From Phosphoribacter sp037045045 (GTDB lineage Bacteria > Actinomycetota > Actinomycetes > Actinomycetales > Dermatophilaceae): a stretch of DNA of 64,000 nt. The stretch lies in NCBI GenBank assembly GCA_037045045.1, contig JBAOHL010000007.1, forward strand, positions 124,001 through 188,000. The letters are read 5' to 3'. Below are positions 1-8,601 of the stretch, piece by piece; position 1 is the stretch's first letter, and each line of letters opens with the position of its first letter. The position numbers and the translations under genes are program-made. A model generated the notes under the pieces. It saw only the letters and a list, made by a program, of their open reading frames with translations, had not been told where the DNA came from and did not search any database.

Positions 1-1
1 G

Positions 2-925
2 CGGCTGCACGAGAGCACGAGCGTGCTCGCCCCGGTCCACGACGGTGGCGGCCGGGTCGCCGGGGTCACCGCCAAACGCCTCGACCCGCGCGGGCGGCCG
101 ACGGGGGAGACCGTGACATACCGCGCCCCGCTCGTCGTCGCCGCCGACGGGGTGTCCTCTCGGCTGGCCACCGCGGCCGGGCGGGAGAAGCGCACCGACC
201 GGGTCATGGGCGTCGCGGTGCGCGCGTACTACCGCACCCCACGACCAGACGACTACCTCGAGTCGCACCTCGAACTCTGGACCACCGACGACTCCGGCCA
301 GCGGATGCTCATGCCCGGCTACGGGTGGCTCTTCCCGCTCGGCGACGGACGCACCAACGTCGGCCTGGGCATCCTCGACACGAGCAGCGCCTTCGGCAAG
401 ACCGACTACAAGGACGTCCTGCGCCGGTGGGTCGACACCCTCGGCGATGCGTGGTCGCTCGAACACGACGCCGACGGAGGCCCCATCCGCGGGGCTGCCC
501 TGCCGATGGGTTTCAACCGCACGCCCTTGTATGCCGACGGCCTGCTCCTCGTCGGCGATGCCGCCGGGATGGTCAACCCGTTCAACGGCGAGGGCATCGA
601 CTATGCGCTGGAGGCCGGCCGGGTCGGCGCCGAGGTCATCGTCCAGGCCTTGGCCAGGGACGGCGCCGCGGCCCGTGAACGGGCGCTCGCGGCATACCCG
701 CGGATCATGAAGGACGAACTCGGCGGATACTTCACCCTCGGCCGGTGGTTCGCGCGGGCGATCGGGCGGCCCGAGATCATGCGCCTGGCGACCCGCTACG
801 GCCTGCCGCTGCACACCCTCATGCGCTTCCTGCTCAAGATCATGGCCAACCTCCCGGAGGAGCCCGGTCGACGTTTCGACGACCGGCTCATCCACGCCCT
901 GTCGACCCTGGCTCCGGACGCCTGA
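2..925 (+). CDS. Geranylgeranyl reductase family FAD oxidoreductase (5' truncated)
   Basis: The reading frame is open from base 2, so the N-terminal FAD-binding portion lies outside the window. The visible part has the family signature: a VVAADGVSSRL segment and, further on, LLVGDAAGMVNPFNGEGI, the FAD-contacting GDAAG motif of the geranylgeranyl reductase superfamily. Known members saturate isoprenoid double bonds; in mycobacteria MenJ reduces one unit of the menaquinone side chain. Immediately downstream lie the nuo operon and a polyprenyl diphosphate synthase, so a menaquinone side-chain reductase role is a reasonable inference. The family is certain; the exact substrate is not. It ends with TGA, 115 bases before nuoA. 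Confidence 0.85.
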   Translation, partial: RLHESTSVLAPVHDGGGRVAGVTAKRLDPRGRPTGETVTYRAPLVVAADGVSSRLATAAGREKRTDRVMGVAVRAYYRTPRPDDYLESHLELWTTDDSGQRMLMPGYGWLFPLGDGRTNVGLGILDTSSAFGKTDYKDVLRRWVDTLGDAWSLEHDADGGPIRGAALPMGFNRTPLYADGLLLVGDAAGMVNPFNGEGIDYALEAGRVGAEVIVQALARDGAAARERALAAYPRIMKDELGGYFTLGRWFARAIGRPEIMRLATRYGLPLHTLMRFLLKIMANLPEEPGRRFDDRLIHALSTLAPDA

Positions 926-992
926 TGTCGCCACGCGGAACGCGCCGATGCCGCGGGGCCACCACCGTGGTCCTGGGCCACGCGCACGCCCC

Positions 993-998
993 TAGGAT
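993..998 (+). promoter_or_regulatory. Possible -10 element upstream of nuoA
   Basis: TAGGAT fits the actinobacterial -10 pattern TANNNT and lies in the only sizeable gap (926-1040) before the nuo operon. It would give a leader of about 36 bases ending in a purine-rich ribosome site (GAGAGGGAGC). No convincing -35 hexamer is visible, and read-through from the upstream gene is also possible. Confidence 0.3.
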
Positions 999-1040
999 GG
1001 GGAAGGCCCGCCATGACGCCGGTCGGAGAGGGAGCGAGGC

Positions 1041-1406
1041 ATGACGACGCAGTCCTACATCCCGCTGCTGTTCCTCATGGGTCTGGGCGCCGCGTTCGCC
1101 CTCGTCTCGGTCGGCCTGAGCCTCGTCGTCGGACCCAAGCGCTACAACCGAGCCAAGCTCGAGGCCTACGAGTGCGGCATCCAGCCGTCCCCGCGCAACC
1201 GCGACGGCGGACGGGTCCCGGTGAAGTACTACCTCACCGCGATGCTCTTCATCATCTTCGACATCGAGTCCGTGTTCCTCTACCCGTTCGCGGTCGCGTT
1301 CAACCAGCTCGGGCTGTTCGCCCTTATCGAGATGGTCCTGTTTATCGTCACGGTCTTCGTCGCCTACGCCTACGTGTGGCGTCGCGGCGGACTCGAGTGG
1401 GACTGA
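1041..1406 (+). CDS. nuoA: NADH-quinone oxidoreductase subunit A
   Basis: A 121-residue membrane subunit of respiratory complex I. The conserved loop (YECGIQPSPRNRDGGR, then VKYYLTAMLFIIFDIES) is the hallmark of NuoA, including the acidic residues that line the quinone/proton coupling region. Three hydrophobic segments match the family. The ATG start follows GAGAGGGAGCGAGGC. It is the first gene of the nuo operon and is separated from nuoB by 12 bases. Complex I couples NADH oxidation and menaquinone reduction to proton export across the plasma membrane. Confidence 0.97.
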   Translation: MTTQSYIPLLFLMGLGAAFALVSVGLSLVVGPKRYNRAKLEAYECGIQPSPRNRDGGRVPVKYYLTAMLFIIFDIESVFLYPFAVAFNQLGLFALIEMVLFIVTVFVAYAYVWRRGGLEWD

Positions 1407-1418
1407 GAGGCAGGCGGA

Positions 1419-1973
1419 ATGGGTCTGGAAGAGAAGCTCCCCGCGGGCATCCTGCTCTCGACGGTGGAGGCGTTGGCCGGCTACATGCGCAAGGCCTCGA
1501 TCTGGCCGGCGACCTTCGGCCTGGCGTGCTGCGCCATCGAGATGATGGCGGTCGGCACGCCCGACTACGACATCGCCCGGTTCGGCATGGAGCGCTTCTC
1601 GGCCACCCCTCGGCAGGCCGACCTCATGATCGTCGCCGGCCGGGTGAGCCAGAAGATGGCCCCGATCCTGCGCCAGGTCTACGACCAGATGCCCGGCCCC
1701 AAGTGGGTGATCTCCATGGGCGTCTGCGCGAGCTCGGGCGGCATGTTCAACAACTACGCGATCGTCCAGGGGGTCGACCACATCGTCCCCGTCGACATCT
1801 ACCTGCCCGGCTGTCCGCCGCGGCCCGAGATGCTGCTCAACGCGATCATCCAGCTGCACCACAAGATCGAGACGATGCCGCTCGGGGTCAACCGCGAGGC
1901 CGCCGCGCGGGCCGCCGAGCAGGCCGCCCTCGCCGCCACCCCGACGCTGCAGATGAAGGGGCTGCTTGCATGA
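1419..1973 (+). CDS. nuoB: NADH-quinone oxidoreductase subunit B
   Basis: A 184-residue peripheral-arm subunit that carries the terminal [4Fe-4S] cluster N2, which hands electrons to quinone. All ligands are visible: the tandem Cys pair in GLACCAIEMMAVGT, the Cys of GVCASSGGMF, and the Cys of LPGCPPRPE. The length is typical. Its stop codon overlaps the nuoC start by 4 bases (ATGA), a sign of translational coupling. A second, divergent NuoB-like protein is encoded at 31476-31985. Confidence 0.98.
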   Translation: MGLEEKLPAGILLSTVEALAGYMRKASIWPATFGLACCAIEMMAVGTPDYDIARFGMERFSATPRQADLMIVAGRVSQKMAPILRQVYDQMPGPKWVISMGVCASSGGMFNNYAIVQGVDHIVPVDIYLPGCPPRPEMLLNAIIQLHHKIETMPLGVNREAAARAAEQAALAATPTLQMKGLLA

Positions 1974-2716
1974 CCGACGACGCGAGCGGGCCGCAGAGCC
2001 AGGCCGGTATGCCGGTAAGCCAGCCGGGCGCCGAGGTCGCCGAACGCGGCGGCCCGGTCCTCGTCGGTCGACGCGACGGGATGTTCGGCGTCGGCGACGA
2101 CGGCGACACGACGGGGTTCGGTGGGCTGGTCTCTCCGGTCCTGCTCCCCGGTGCGTCCGAACGGCCCTACGGCAGCTACTTCGACGAGGTCGCCGACCGC
2201 CTGGCCGCCGCGCTGTCGGCCCGGGGCACGGCATACGAGGACGCGGTGGACAGCGTCGTCATCGACCGCGGCGAGATGACGCTCGTCGTGTTCCGCGAGC
2301 ACCTGCCCGTCGTCGCTCAGGCGCTGCGCGACGACCCTGGGCTGCGCTTCGAGATGTGTCTGGGAGTGTCTGGCGTGCACTTCCCCCAGCACACCGGCCG
2401 GGAGTTGCACGCGGTCTACCCCCTCCTGTCGATCACCCACGGCTGTCGGCGCGTGCGCGTGGAGACGACCTGCCCGGACGCCGACCCGCACCTGCCGTCG
2501 ATCGTCGCGACGTACCCGGCGAACAACTGGCACGAGCGGGAGACCTGGGACATGTTCGGCATCGTCTTCGACGGGCACCCGGCGCTGACCCGAATCCTCA
2601 TGCCGGACGACTGGCCGGGACACCCGCAGCGCAAGGACTATCCACTCGGTGGGATCCCGGTCGAGTACAAGGGCGCCACCGTGCCGCCGCCGGACCAGCG
2701 GAGGTCGTACAACTGA
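1970..2716 (+). CDS. nuoC: NADH-quinone oxidoreductase subunit C
   Basis: A 248-residue peripheral subunit (30 kDa family). I chose the ATG at 1970 because it overlaps the nuoB stop; longer upstream readings run through nuoB in the wrong frame. The family core is seen as YPANNWHERETWDMFGI, followed near the end by DDWPGHPQRKDYPLGGIP, the region that contacts NuoD. The first 60 or so residues are rich in Gly, Pro and Gln, an actinobacterial style extension. It overlaps nuoD by one base (TGATG). Confidence 0.96.
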   Translation: MTDDASGPQSQAGMPVSQPGAEVAERGGPVLVGRRDGMFGVGDDGDTTGFGGLVSPVLLPGASERPYGSYFDEVADRLAAALSARGTAYEDAVDSVVIDRGEMTLVVFREHLPVVAQALRDDPGLRFEMCLGVSGVHFPQHTGRELHAVYPLLSITHGCRRVRVETTCPDADPHLPSIVATYPANNWHERETWDMFGIVFDGHPALTRILMPDDWPGHPQRKDYPLGGIPVEYKGATVPPPDQRRSYN

Positions 2717-4077
2717 TGAGCGACACGGCATACGACCCCGGCCGCTTCGCCACCGGAGGCGACCACGGCGGGGACGACGAGACGATCCCGACGTTCCACG
2801 CCGGCGGCGGCGACTGGGACGACCTCGTCGACGAGGCCACCGCGCTGCACGAGGAGCGCATCGTCGTCAACATGGGCCCGCAGCACCCGTCGACGCACGG
2901 GGTGCTGCGCCTCATCCTCGAGCTCGACGGCGAGACGGTGACCGAGACCAGGGCGGGCATCGGCTACCTGCACACCGGTATCGAGAAGAACATGGAGTTC
3001 CGCACCTGGACCCAGGGGGTGACGTTCTGCACCCGCATGGACTACCTCACCCCGATGTTCCAGGAGACCGCGTACTGCCTGGCCGTCGAACGGCTGTTGG
3101 GCATCACCGACGACATCCCGGACCGCGCCTCGGTGATCCGGGTGCTCATGATGGAGCTCACCCGGTTGTCCTCCCACCTCGTGTGCATCGGCACGGGCGG
3201 CATGGAGATGGGCGCGACGACGGTGATGACCATCGGATTCCGCGAGCGCGAGCGGGTCTTCCAGGTCATCGAAATGGTCACCGGTCTGCGGATGAACAAC
3301 GCCTACATCCGCCCGGGCGGGGTCGCCCAGGACGTGCCGCCGGGGGCCATCGACAAGATCCGCGAGGTCGTCCCCGAGATCCGCAAGGGAATCCGAGAGC
3401 TGGAGCTGCTGCTCAACGAGGCGCCGATCGTCCGCGGGCGCATGGTCGGTATCGGCCACCTCGACCTGTCCGCGTGCATGGCCCTGGGCATCACCGGGCC
3501 GATCCTGCGCTCGACCGGCCTGCCGCACGACCTGCGCAAGGCGGCACCCTATTGCGGCTACGAGACGTACGACTTCGACGTCGTCACCCGCACCGGCGCG
3601 GATGCCTACGACCGGCTGCGCATCCGCCTCGACGAGATGTACGAGTCGCTGAAGATCGTCCAGCAGTGCGCGGAGCGGCTGCAGGCCAGTCAGGGCGAGC
3701 CGGTCATGGTCGCCGACAAGAAGATCGCCTGGCCGGCCCAACTGGCCATCGGTGGCGACGGCATGGGCAACAGCCTCGACCACATCCGCGAGATCATGGG
3801 CCAGTCGATGGAGTCGCTCATCCATCACTTCAAGCTCGTCACCGAGGGCTTCCGGGTGCCCCCCGGCCAGGTGTATGTCGCCGTGGAGAGCGCCAAGGGC
3901 GAACTGGGCTGCCACCTGGTATCCGACGGGGGGACCAGACCCTACCGGGCGCACTTCCGCGACCCGTCGTTCAACAACCTGCAGGCCACGGCCCTGATGT
4001 GCGAGGGCGGCCAGATCGGCGACGTCATCGTCGCCGTCGCCTCGATCGACCCGGTCATGGGAGGGGTGGACCGCTGA
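2716..4077 (+). CDS. nuoD: NADH-quinone oxidoreductase subunit D
   Basis: A 453-residue 49 kDa subunit that forms the quinone-binding cavity with NuoB. The quinone-site motif NMGPQHPSTHG is present near residue 55, and the C-terminus ends in DPVMGGVDR, the expected terminal motif. The N-terminus carries an acidic extension. The start at 2716 overlaps the nuoC stop by one base, and the stop overlaps the nuoE start by one base, so expression is tightly coupled. This is an ancestral relative of hydrogenase large subunits but lacks the nickel-binding Cys pairs, as expected. Confidence 0.97.
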   Translation: MSDTAYDPGRFATGGDHGGDDETIPTFHAGGGDWDDLVDEATALHEERIVVNMGPQHPSTHGVLRLILELDGETVTETRAGIGYLHTGIEKNMEFRTWTQGVTFCTRMDYLTPMFQETAYCLAVERLLGITDDIPDRASVIRVLMMELTRLSSHLVCIGTGGMEMGATTVMTIGFRERERVFQVIEMVTGLRMNNAYIRPGGVAQDVPPGAIDKIREVVPEIRKGIRELELLLNEAPIVRGRMVGIGHLDLSACMALGITGPILRSTGLPHDLRKAAPYCGYETYDFDVVTRTGADAYDRLRIRLDEMYESLKIVQQCAERLQASQGEPVMVADKKIAWPAQLAIGGDGMGNSLDHIREIMGQSMESLIHHFKLVTEGFRVPPGQVYVAVESAKGELGCHLVSDGGTRPYRAHFRDPSFNNLQATALMCEGGQIGDVIVAVASIDPVMGGVDR

Positions 4078-4829
4078 TGGCCAGCCACGAGGGCGTCGCC
4101 CCCTCCGGATACCTGAACGTCGACGCCGAGAGCAAGGCGCCGTACGACCCGCAGGTGCTCGAGACGCTGCGCGCGGACGCCGCGACGGTGATCGCCCGCT
4201 ACCCGCAGAAGCGTTCGGCGCTGCTGCCGTTGCTGCACCTCGTCCAGAGCGTCGACGGCTACGTCGCCGGCCGGGGGATCGAGTTCTGCGCGCAGGTCCT
4301 CGACCTCACCGAGGCCGAGGTCAGCGGGGTGGCGACGTTCTACACGCAGTACAAGCGCCACCCCAACGGCGAGTACACCGTCGGCGTGTGCACGAACACC
4401 TTGTGCGCGATCATGGGCGGCGACGCGATCTGGGCGACGCTTTCGGCACACCTGGGGATCGGTCACGACGAGACGACCACCGACGGGCGGATCACCCTCG
4501 AACGGGTCGAGTGCAACGCCGCCTGCGACTACGCCCCGGTCGTCATGGCCAACTGGGAGTTCTTCGACAACGCGACCCCCGAATCGGCCATTGCCCTCAT
4601 CGAGGCGTTGCGCGAGGGCGTGGGCGCCACTCCGACGCGGGGAGCCGACCGGGTGTGCACCTTCAAGGAGGTCTCGCGGGTCCTCGCCGGGTTCCTCGAC
4701 GGGCGCGCCGACGAGGGTGTGGGTGCCGGCGAGCCCTCGCTGCTCGGTTTGCGGATCGCCAAGGAGCGCGGCTGGAGCGCGCCCGAGCCGCCTACGGCAC
4801 CGGTGCCGAGCATCCAGGAGGCCACGTGA
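4077..4829 (+). CDS. nuoE: NADH-quinone oxidoreductase subunit E
   Basis: A 250-residue 24 kDa subunit with a thioredoxin-like [2Fe-2S] domain (cluster N1a). The four Cys ligands are visible in the pattern CTNTLC followed by CNAAC. The N-terminal helical bundle contains ATFYTQYKRHP. The C-terminal tail of about 60 residues (Ala/Pro-rich, ending PSIQEAT) is longer than in E. coli NuoE. The ATG is shared with the nuoD stop (TGATGG); the gene overlaps the nuoF GTG by 4 bases. Confidence 0.96.
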   Translation: MASHEGVAPSGYLNVDAESKAPYDPQVLETLRADAATVIARYPQKRSALLPLLHLVQSVDGYVAGRGIEFCAQVLDLTEAEVSGVATFYTQYKRHPNGEYTVGVCTNTLCAIMGGDAIWATLSAHLGIGHDETTTDGRITLERVECNAACDYAPVVMANWEFFDNATPESAIALIEALREGVGATPTRGADRVCTFKEVSRVLAGFLDGRADEGVGAGEPSLLGLRIAKERGWSAPEPPTAPVPSIQEAT

Positions 4830-6163
4830 CCGACACCCTGACCCCGGTCCTCACCGCGCATTGGGACGCCCCGCAGTCGTGGACGCTCGCGACGTACGAA
4901 CGCCACGGCGGGTATGCCGCGTTGCGCAAGGCCCTGGCCATGCCGGCCGCCGACGTGCTCAACGTCGTCAAGGCCTCGAACCTGCTCGGTCGTGGTGGCG
5001 CCGGGTTCCCCACCGGCCTCAAGTGGTCGTTCATGTCCCCGCCGGACGGCGGGCCGCGCTACCTCGTCGTCAACGCCGACGAGTCCGAGCCCGGCACCTG
5101 TAAGGACATCCCGCTGATGATGGCCTCCCCCCAGGTGCTCATCGAGGGGGTGGCGATCTCGGCGTACGCCATGGGGTGCGAGCACGCGTTCGTCTACCTG
5201 CGCGGCGAAGTCGTCCACGTCTATCGGCGGCTGTTGCGCGCCGTCGACGAGGCTCGGGCCGCCGGCCACCTGGGCACCGACGTGCACGGCAGCGGCGTCA
5301 CGCTCGACATCACCATCCACGCCGGCGCCGGGGCGTACATCTGCGGCGAAGAGACCGCGTTGCTGGACTCCCTCGAAGGCCGCCGTGGGCAACCGCGCTC
5401 CAAGCCGCCGTTCCCCGGAGCGCAGGGTCTCTACGCCCGGCCGACGTCGGTCAACAACGTCGAGTCGATCGCCTCCGTCCCGGCCATCCTGCTCAACGGC
5501 GCCGAGTGGTTCAAGTCGATGGGCACCGAGCGCTCCGCCGGTCACGGCATCTTCAGCCTCTCCGGGCACGTGCGCCACCCCGGGCAGTTCGAGGCCCCGT
5601 TGGGGATCACCATGCGCGAGCTCATCGAGCTCGCCGGCGGTATGCGCCGTGGCCATCGGGTCAAGTTCTGGACCCCGGGCGGCTCCTCGACCCCGATCTT
5701 CACCGAGGAGCACCTCGACGTGCCCCTGGACTTCCAGTCCGTCTCTGCGGCCGGGTCGATGCTCGGCACCCGGGCACTGCAGGTCTTCGACGAGACCGTC
5801 TCGGTCGTTCGGGCCGTGTCGCGGTGGACCGACTTCTACGCCCACGAATCCTGCGGTAAGTGCACGCCGTGCCGCGAGGGCACGTGGTGGCTGCGTCAGA
5901 TCATGACGCGGCTGGAGTACGGGCAGGGTCAGCCGGGCGACGTCGACAAGCTCGTCGACATCTGTGACAACATCCTCGGGCGCTCGTTCTGCGCGTTGGG
6001 CGACGCCGCGACCAGCCCGATCACCTCGGGCGTGAAGTACTTCCGCGACGAGTTCGAGGCTGGTCTGCACACCCCGGCCGACCAGCTCTTCCCCCCGGAG
6101 CGTTCGGTGCTCTTCGCGCGCGCCGACGCCGACGAGGACGAGAAGGAGGCCGCGAAGGCATGA
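4826..6163 (+). CDS. nuoF: NADH-quinone oxidoreductase subunit F (NADH/FMN-binding)
   Basis: A 445-residue subunit that binds NADH and FMN and starts electron transfer into complex I. GRGGAGFPTGLKW is the glycine-rich NADH/FMN site, VNADESEPGTCKD contributes to FMN binding, and ESCGKCTPCREGTWW plus a later Cys in FCALGDAA hold [4Fe-4S] cluster N3. I chose the GTG at 4826 because it overlaps the nuoE stop (GTGA). The length is normal. It ends in a 4-base overlap with nuoG. Confidence 0.97.
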   Translation: MTDTLTPVLTAHWDAPQSWTLATYERHGGYAALRKALAMPAADVLNVVKASNLLGRGGAGFPTGLKWSFMSPPDGGPRYLVVNADESEPGTCKDIPLMMASPQVLIEGVAISAYAMGCEHAFVYLRGEVVHVYRRLLRAVDEARAAGHLGTDVHGSGVTLDITIHAGAGAYICGEETALLDSLEGRRGQPRSKPPFPGAQGLYARPTSVNNVESIASVPAILLNGAEWFKSMGTERSAGHGIFSLSGHVRHPGQFEAPLGITMRELIELAGGMRRGHRVKFWTPGGSSTPIFTEEHLDVPLDFQSVSAAGSMLGTRALQVFDETVSVVRAVSRWTDFYAHESCGKCTPCREGTWWLRQIMTRLEYGQGQPGDVDKLVDICDNILGRSFCALGDAATSPITSGVKYFRDEFEAGLHTPADQLFPPERSVLFARADADEDEKEAAKA

Positions 6164-8601
6164 GCGCCACCCCCGCGCCCGGCGACGTGCCCAAGCCCGA
6201 GGTGGTCTCGCTGACCATCGACGGGGTGCCGACGAGCGTGCCGAAGGGCACGCTCGTCATCCGCGCCGCCGAGCTCGTCGGCATCGAGATCCCGCGATTC
6301 TGCGACCACCCGTTGCTCGACCCGGTCGGCGCCTGTCGGCAGTGCCTCGTCGAGGTGGCCACGCCGGGCCTCGACGGCGTACTCAAGACCCTCGGCACTC
6401 CCGACGGCACGATGAAGCCACAGGCCGCATGCACGACGACGGTTTCCGAGGGCATGGCCGTGCGTACCCAGCACGAGTCCGAGCGCATCGACAAGGCGCA
6501 AGAAGGCGTCATGGAGTTGCTGCTCATCAACCACCCGTTGGACTGCCCGGTCTGCGACAAGGGTGGTGAGTGCCCGCTGCAGAACCAGGCCCTGTCCAGC
6601 GGACGGGCGGTGTCGCGCTTCGAGGATGTCAAACGCACCTTCCCCAAGCCGGTGAACATCTCCACCGAGGTGCTGCTGGACCGTGAACGCTGCATCGTCT
6701 GCCAGCGCTGCACGAGGTTCTCCGACCAGATCGCCGGGGACCGGTTCATCCAGCTCGTCGAACGCGGCGCGATGCAACAGATCGGCATCTACGAGGACGC
6801 GCCGTTCGAGTCCTACTTCTCCGGCAACACCGTGCAGATCTGCCCGGTCGGGGCCTTGACGAGCGCGGCCTACCGCTTCCGCTCACGCCCCTTCGACCTG
6901 GTCTCCACCCCGACGGCGTGCGAGCACTGCGCGTCCGGTTGCGCCCTGCGCACCGACCACCGTCGCGGCACGGTGCTGCGCCGGGCGGCCGCGACCGACC
7001 CCGAGGTCAACGAGGAGTGGAGTTGCGACAAGGGTCGTTGGGCGTTCGCCTACCCGACCCTTACCGACCGTCTCGAGATGCCGCTGCTGCGTCAGCCCGA
7101 CGGCACGCTCAAGGTCGTCGGTTGGCCCGAGGCGCTGGCGGCGGCGGCGGCCGGCCTGCGGGCCGCGTCGTCGGCCGGCGTGCTCGTCGGCGGGCGGGTA
7201 AGCGCCGAGGACGCCTACGCCTACGGTAAGTTCGCCCGGATCGCGTTGCGCACCAACGACGTCGACTTCCGGGCCCGCCCGCATTCCGCCGAGGAGGTCG
7301 CCTTCCTCGCCGAGCACGTCGTGACGACCGGGCCGGAGGGCGGCGCGGTGACTTATGCGGACCTGTCCGCCGCTCGAGCCGTGCTGCTCGTCGGATTCGA
7401 GCCCGAGGAGGAGTCGCCGATCGTCTTCCTGCGGCTGCGCCGGGCGATGCGTAAGAACAAGACCGCGGTGTATGCCGTGGCGCCCTTCGCCACCCGCGGC
7501 CTGGTCAAGCTCGGCGGGCGGTTGCTGCCCACCGTCCCAGGCGCCGAGGCCGCTGCCCTGGCCGGACTGACCACCTCCGAGGTCGGGCAGGCCCTGCGCG
7601 CCGGCGGGATCGTCCTCGTCGGCGAGCGCCTGGCCACCTCGCCCGGCGCGCTGGCCGCGGCTGCCGACCTGGCCGCCGCCACCGGCGCCCGGCTCGCTTG
7701 GGTCCCCCGGCGGGCCGGGGAGCGCGGCGCCCTCGAGAGCGGAGCCCTGGGCGCCCTGCTGCCCGGGGGCCGGCCGGTCGCCAACGCGGCGGCGCGCGCC
7801 GAAGTCGCCAAGGTCTGGCAGGTTGAGGGGTTGCCCGAGGCCGCCCCGAAGGACACCGCCGGGATCCTGTCCGCCGCGGCATCCGGAGCGCTCGGTGCCC
7901 TCGTCGTCGGCGGTGTGGACCCCGGCGACCTACTCGTCCCCGGGGCGCTCGATGCCCTGCGCCGGGCGTTCGTCGTCAGCCTGGAGATCCGCGAGTCCGC
8001 GGTCACCGAGGTGGCCGACGTCGTGTTGCCGGTGGCGCCGCATGCCGAGAAGGCCGCGACGTACGTCGACTGGGAAGGGCGGCTGCGCCGGTCCGAGGCG
8101 GCCTTGACGACGAACGCGATGAGCGACCACCGGGTGCTCGACATGCTCGCCGGCGAGCTCGGGGCGTTCCTCGAGACACGCACCCAGGGCCAGATCCGCG
8201 ACCAATGGCACGCCCTCGGGCCCTGGTCGGGGGCGCGGTCGGTGCCGGCCGGCCTGAGCGCCCGCACCCCGGCCGGCCTCGGCGACGTCGTCCTGGCCAC
8301 CTGGCCGACGCTGCTGGACGCCGGACGTCTACAGGACGGCGAGCCGTTCCTCGCCGGCACGGCGCCCCGCGCGGTCGCCCGGCTGGGCCTGGCCCTCGCG
8401 GAGCGGCTCGGGGTGAGCTGCGGCGACGCGGTGACCGTGTCGACGTCGACCGGGGCGATCACCGTGCCCGCGAAGGTCACCGAGGGCATGGTCGAGGGCG
8501 TCGTGTGGCTGCCGACCAATTCCGCCGGATGCGCGGTCCGGCGCATGCTCGGGGTCGACGCGGGAGCCCGCGTCACCGTGACGAAGGGTGGTGCCCGGTG
8601 A
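6160..8601 (+). CDS. nuoG: NADH-quinone oxidoreductase subunit G
   Basis: An 813-residue subunit carrying several iron-sulfur clusters. The N-terminal [2Fe-2S] domain has FCDHPLLDPVGACRQC, followed by the His-Cys [4Fe-4S] region (CPVCDKGGECPLQNQ), a further ferredoxin-like pair of sites (RCIVCQRCTRFSD and ICPVGALTS), and the extra CEHCASGC site at the start of a molybdopterin-oxidoreductase-like C-terminal half that has no Mo catalytic role in complex I. The ATG overlaps the nuoF stop (ATGA). The gene overlaps the nuoH GTG by 4 bases. Confidence 0.97.
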   Translation: MSATPAPGDVPKPEVVSLTIDGVPTSVPKGTLVIRAAELVGIEIPRFCDHPLLDPVGACRQCLVEVATPGLDGVLKTLGTPDGTMKPQAACTTTVSEGMAVRTQHESERIDKAQEGVMELLLINHPLDCPVCDKGGECPLQNQALSSGRAVSRFEDVKRTFPKPVNISTEVLLDRERCIVCQRCTRFSDQIAGDRFIQLVERGAMQQIGIYEDAPFESYFSGNTVQICPVGALTSAAYRFRSRPFDLVSTPTACEHCASGCALRTDHRRGTVLRRAAATDPEVNEEWSCDKGRWAFAYPTLTDRLEMPLLRQPDGTLKVVGWPEALAAAAAGLRAASSAGVLVGGRVSAEDAYAYGKFARIALRTNDVDFRARPHSAEEVAFLAEHVVTTGPEGGAVTYADLSAARAVLLVGFEPEEESPIVFLRLRRAMRKNKTAVYAVAPFATRGLVKLGGRLLPTVPGAEAAALAGLTTSEVGQALRAGGIVLVGERLATSPGALAAAADLAAATGARLAWVPRRAGERGALESGALGALLPGGRPVANAAARAEVAKVWQVEGLPEAAPKDTAGILSAAASGALGALVVGGVDPGDLLVPGALDALRRAFVVSLEIRESAVTEVADVVLPVAPHAEKAATYVDWEGRLRRSEAALTTNAMSDHRVLDMLAGELGAFLETRTQGQIRDQWHALGPWSGARSVPAGLSARTPAGLGDVVLATWPTLLDAGRLQDGEPFLAGTAPRAVARLGLALAERLGVSCGDAVTVSTSTGAITVPAKVTEGMVEGVVWLPTNSAGCAVRRMLGVDAGARVTVTKGGAR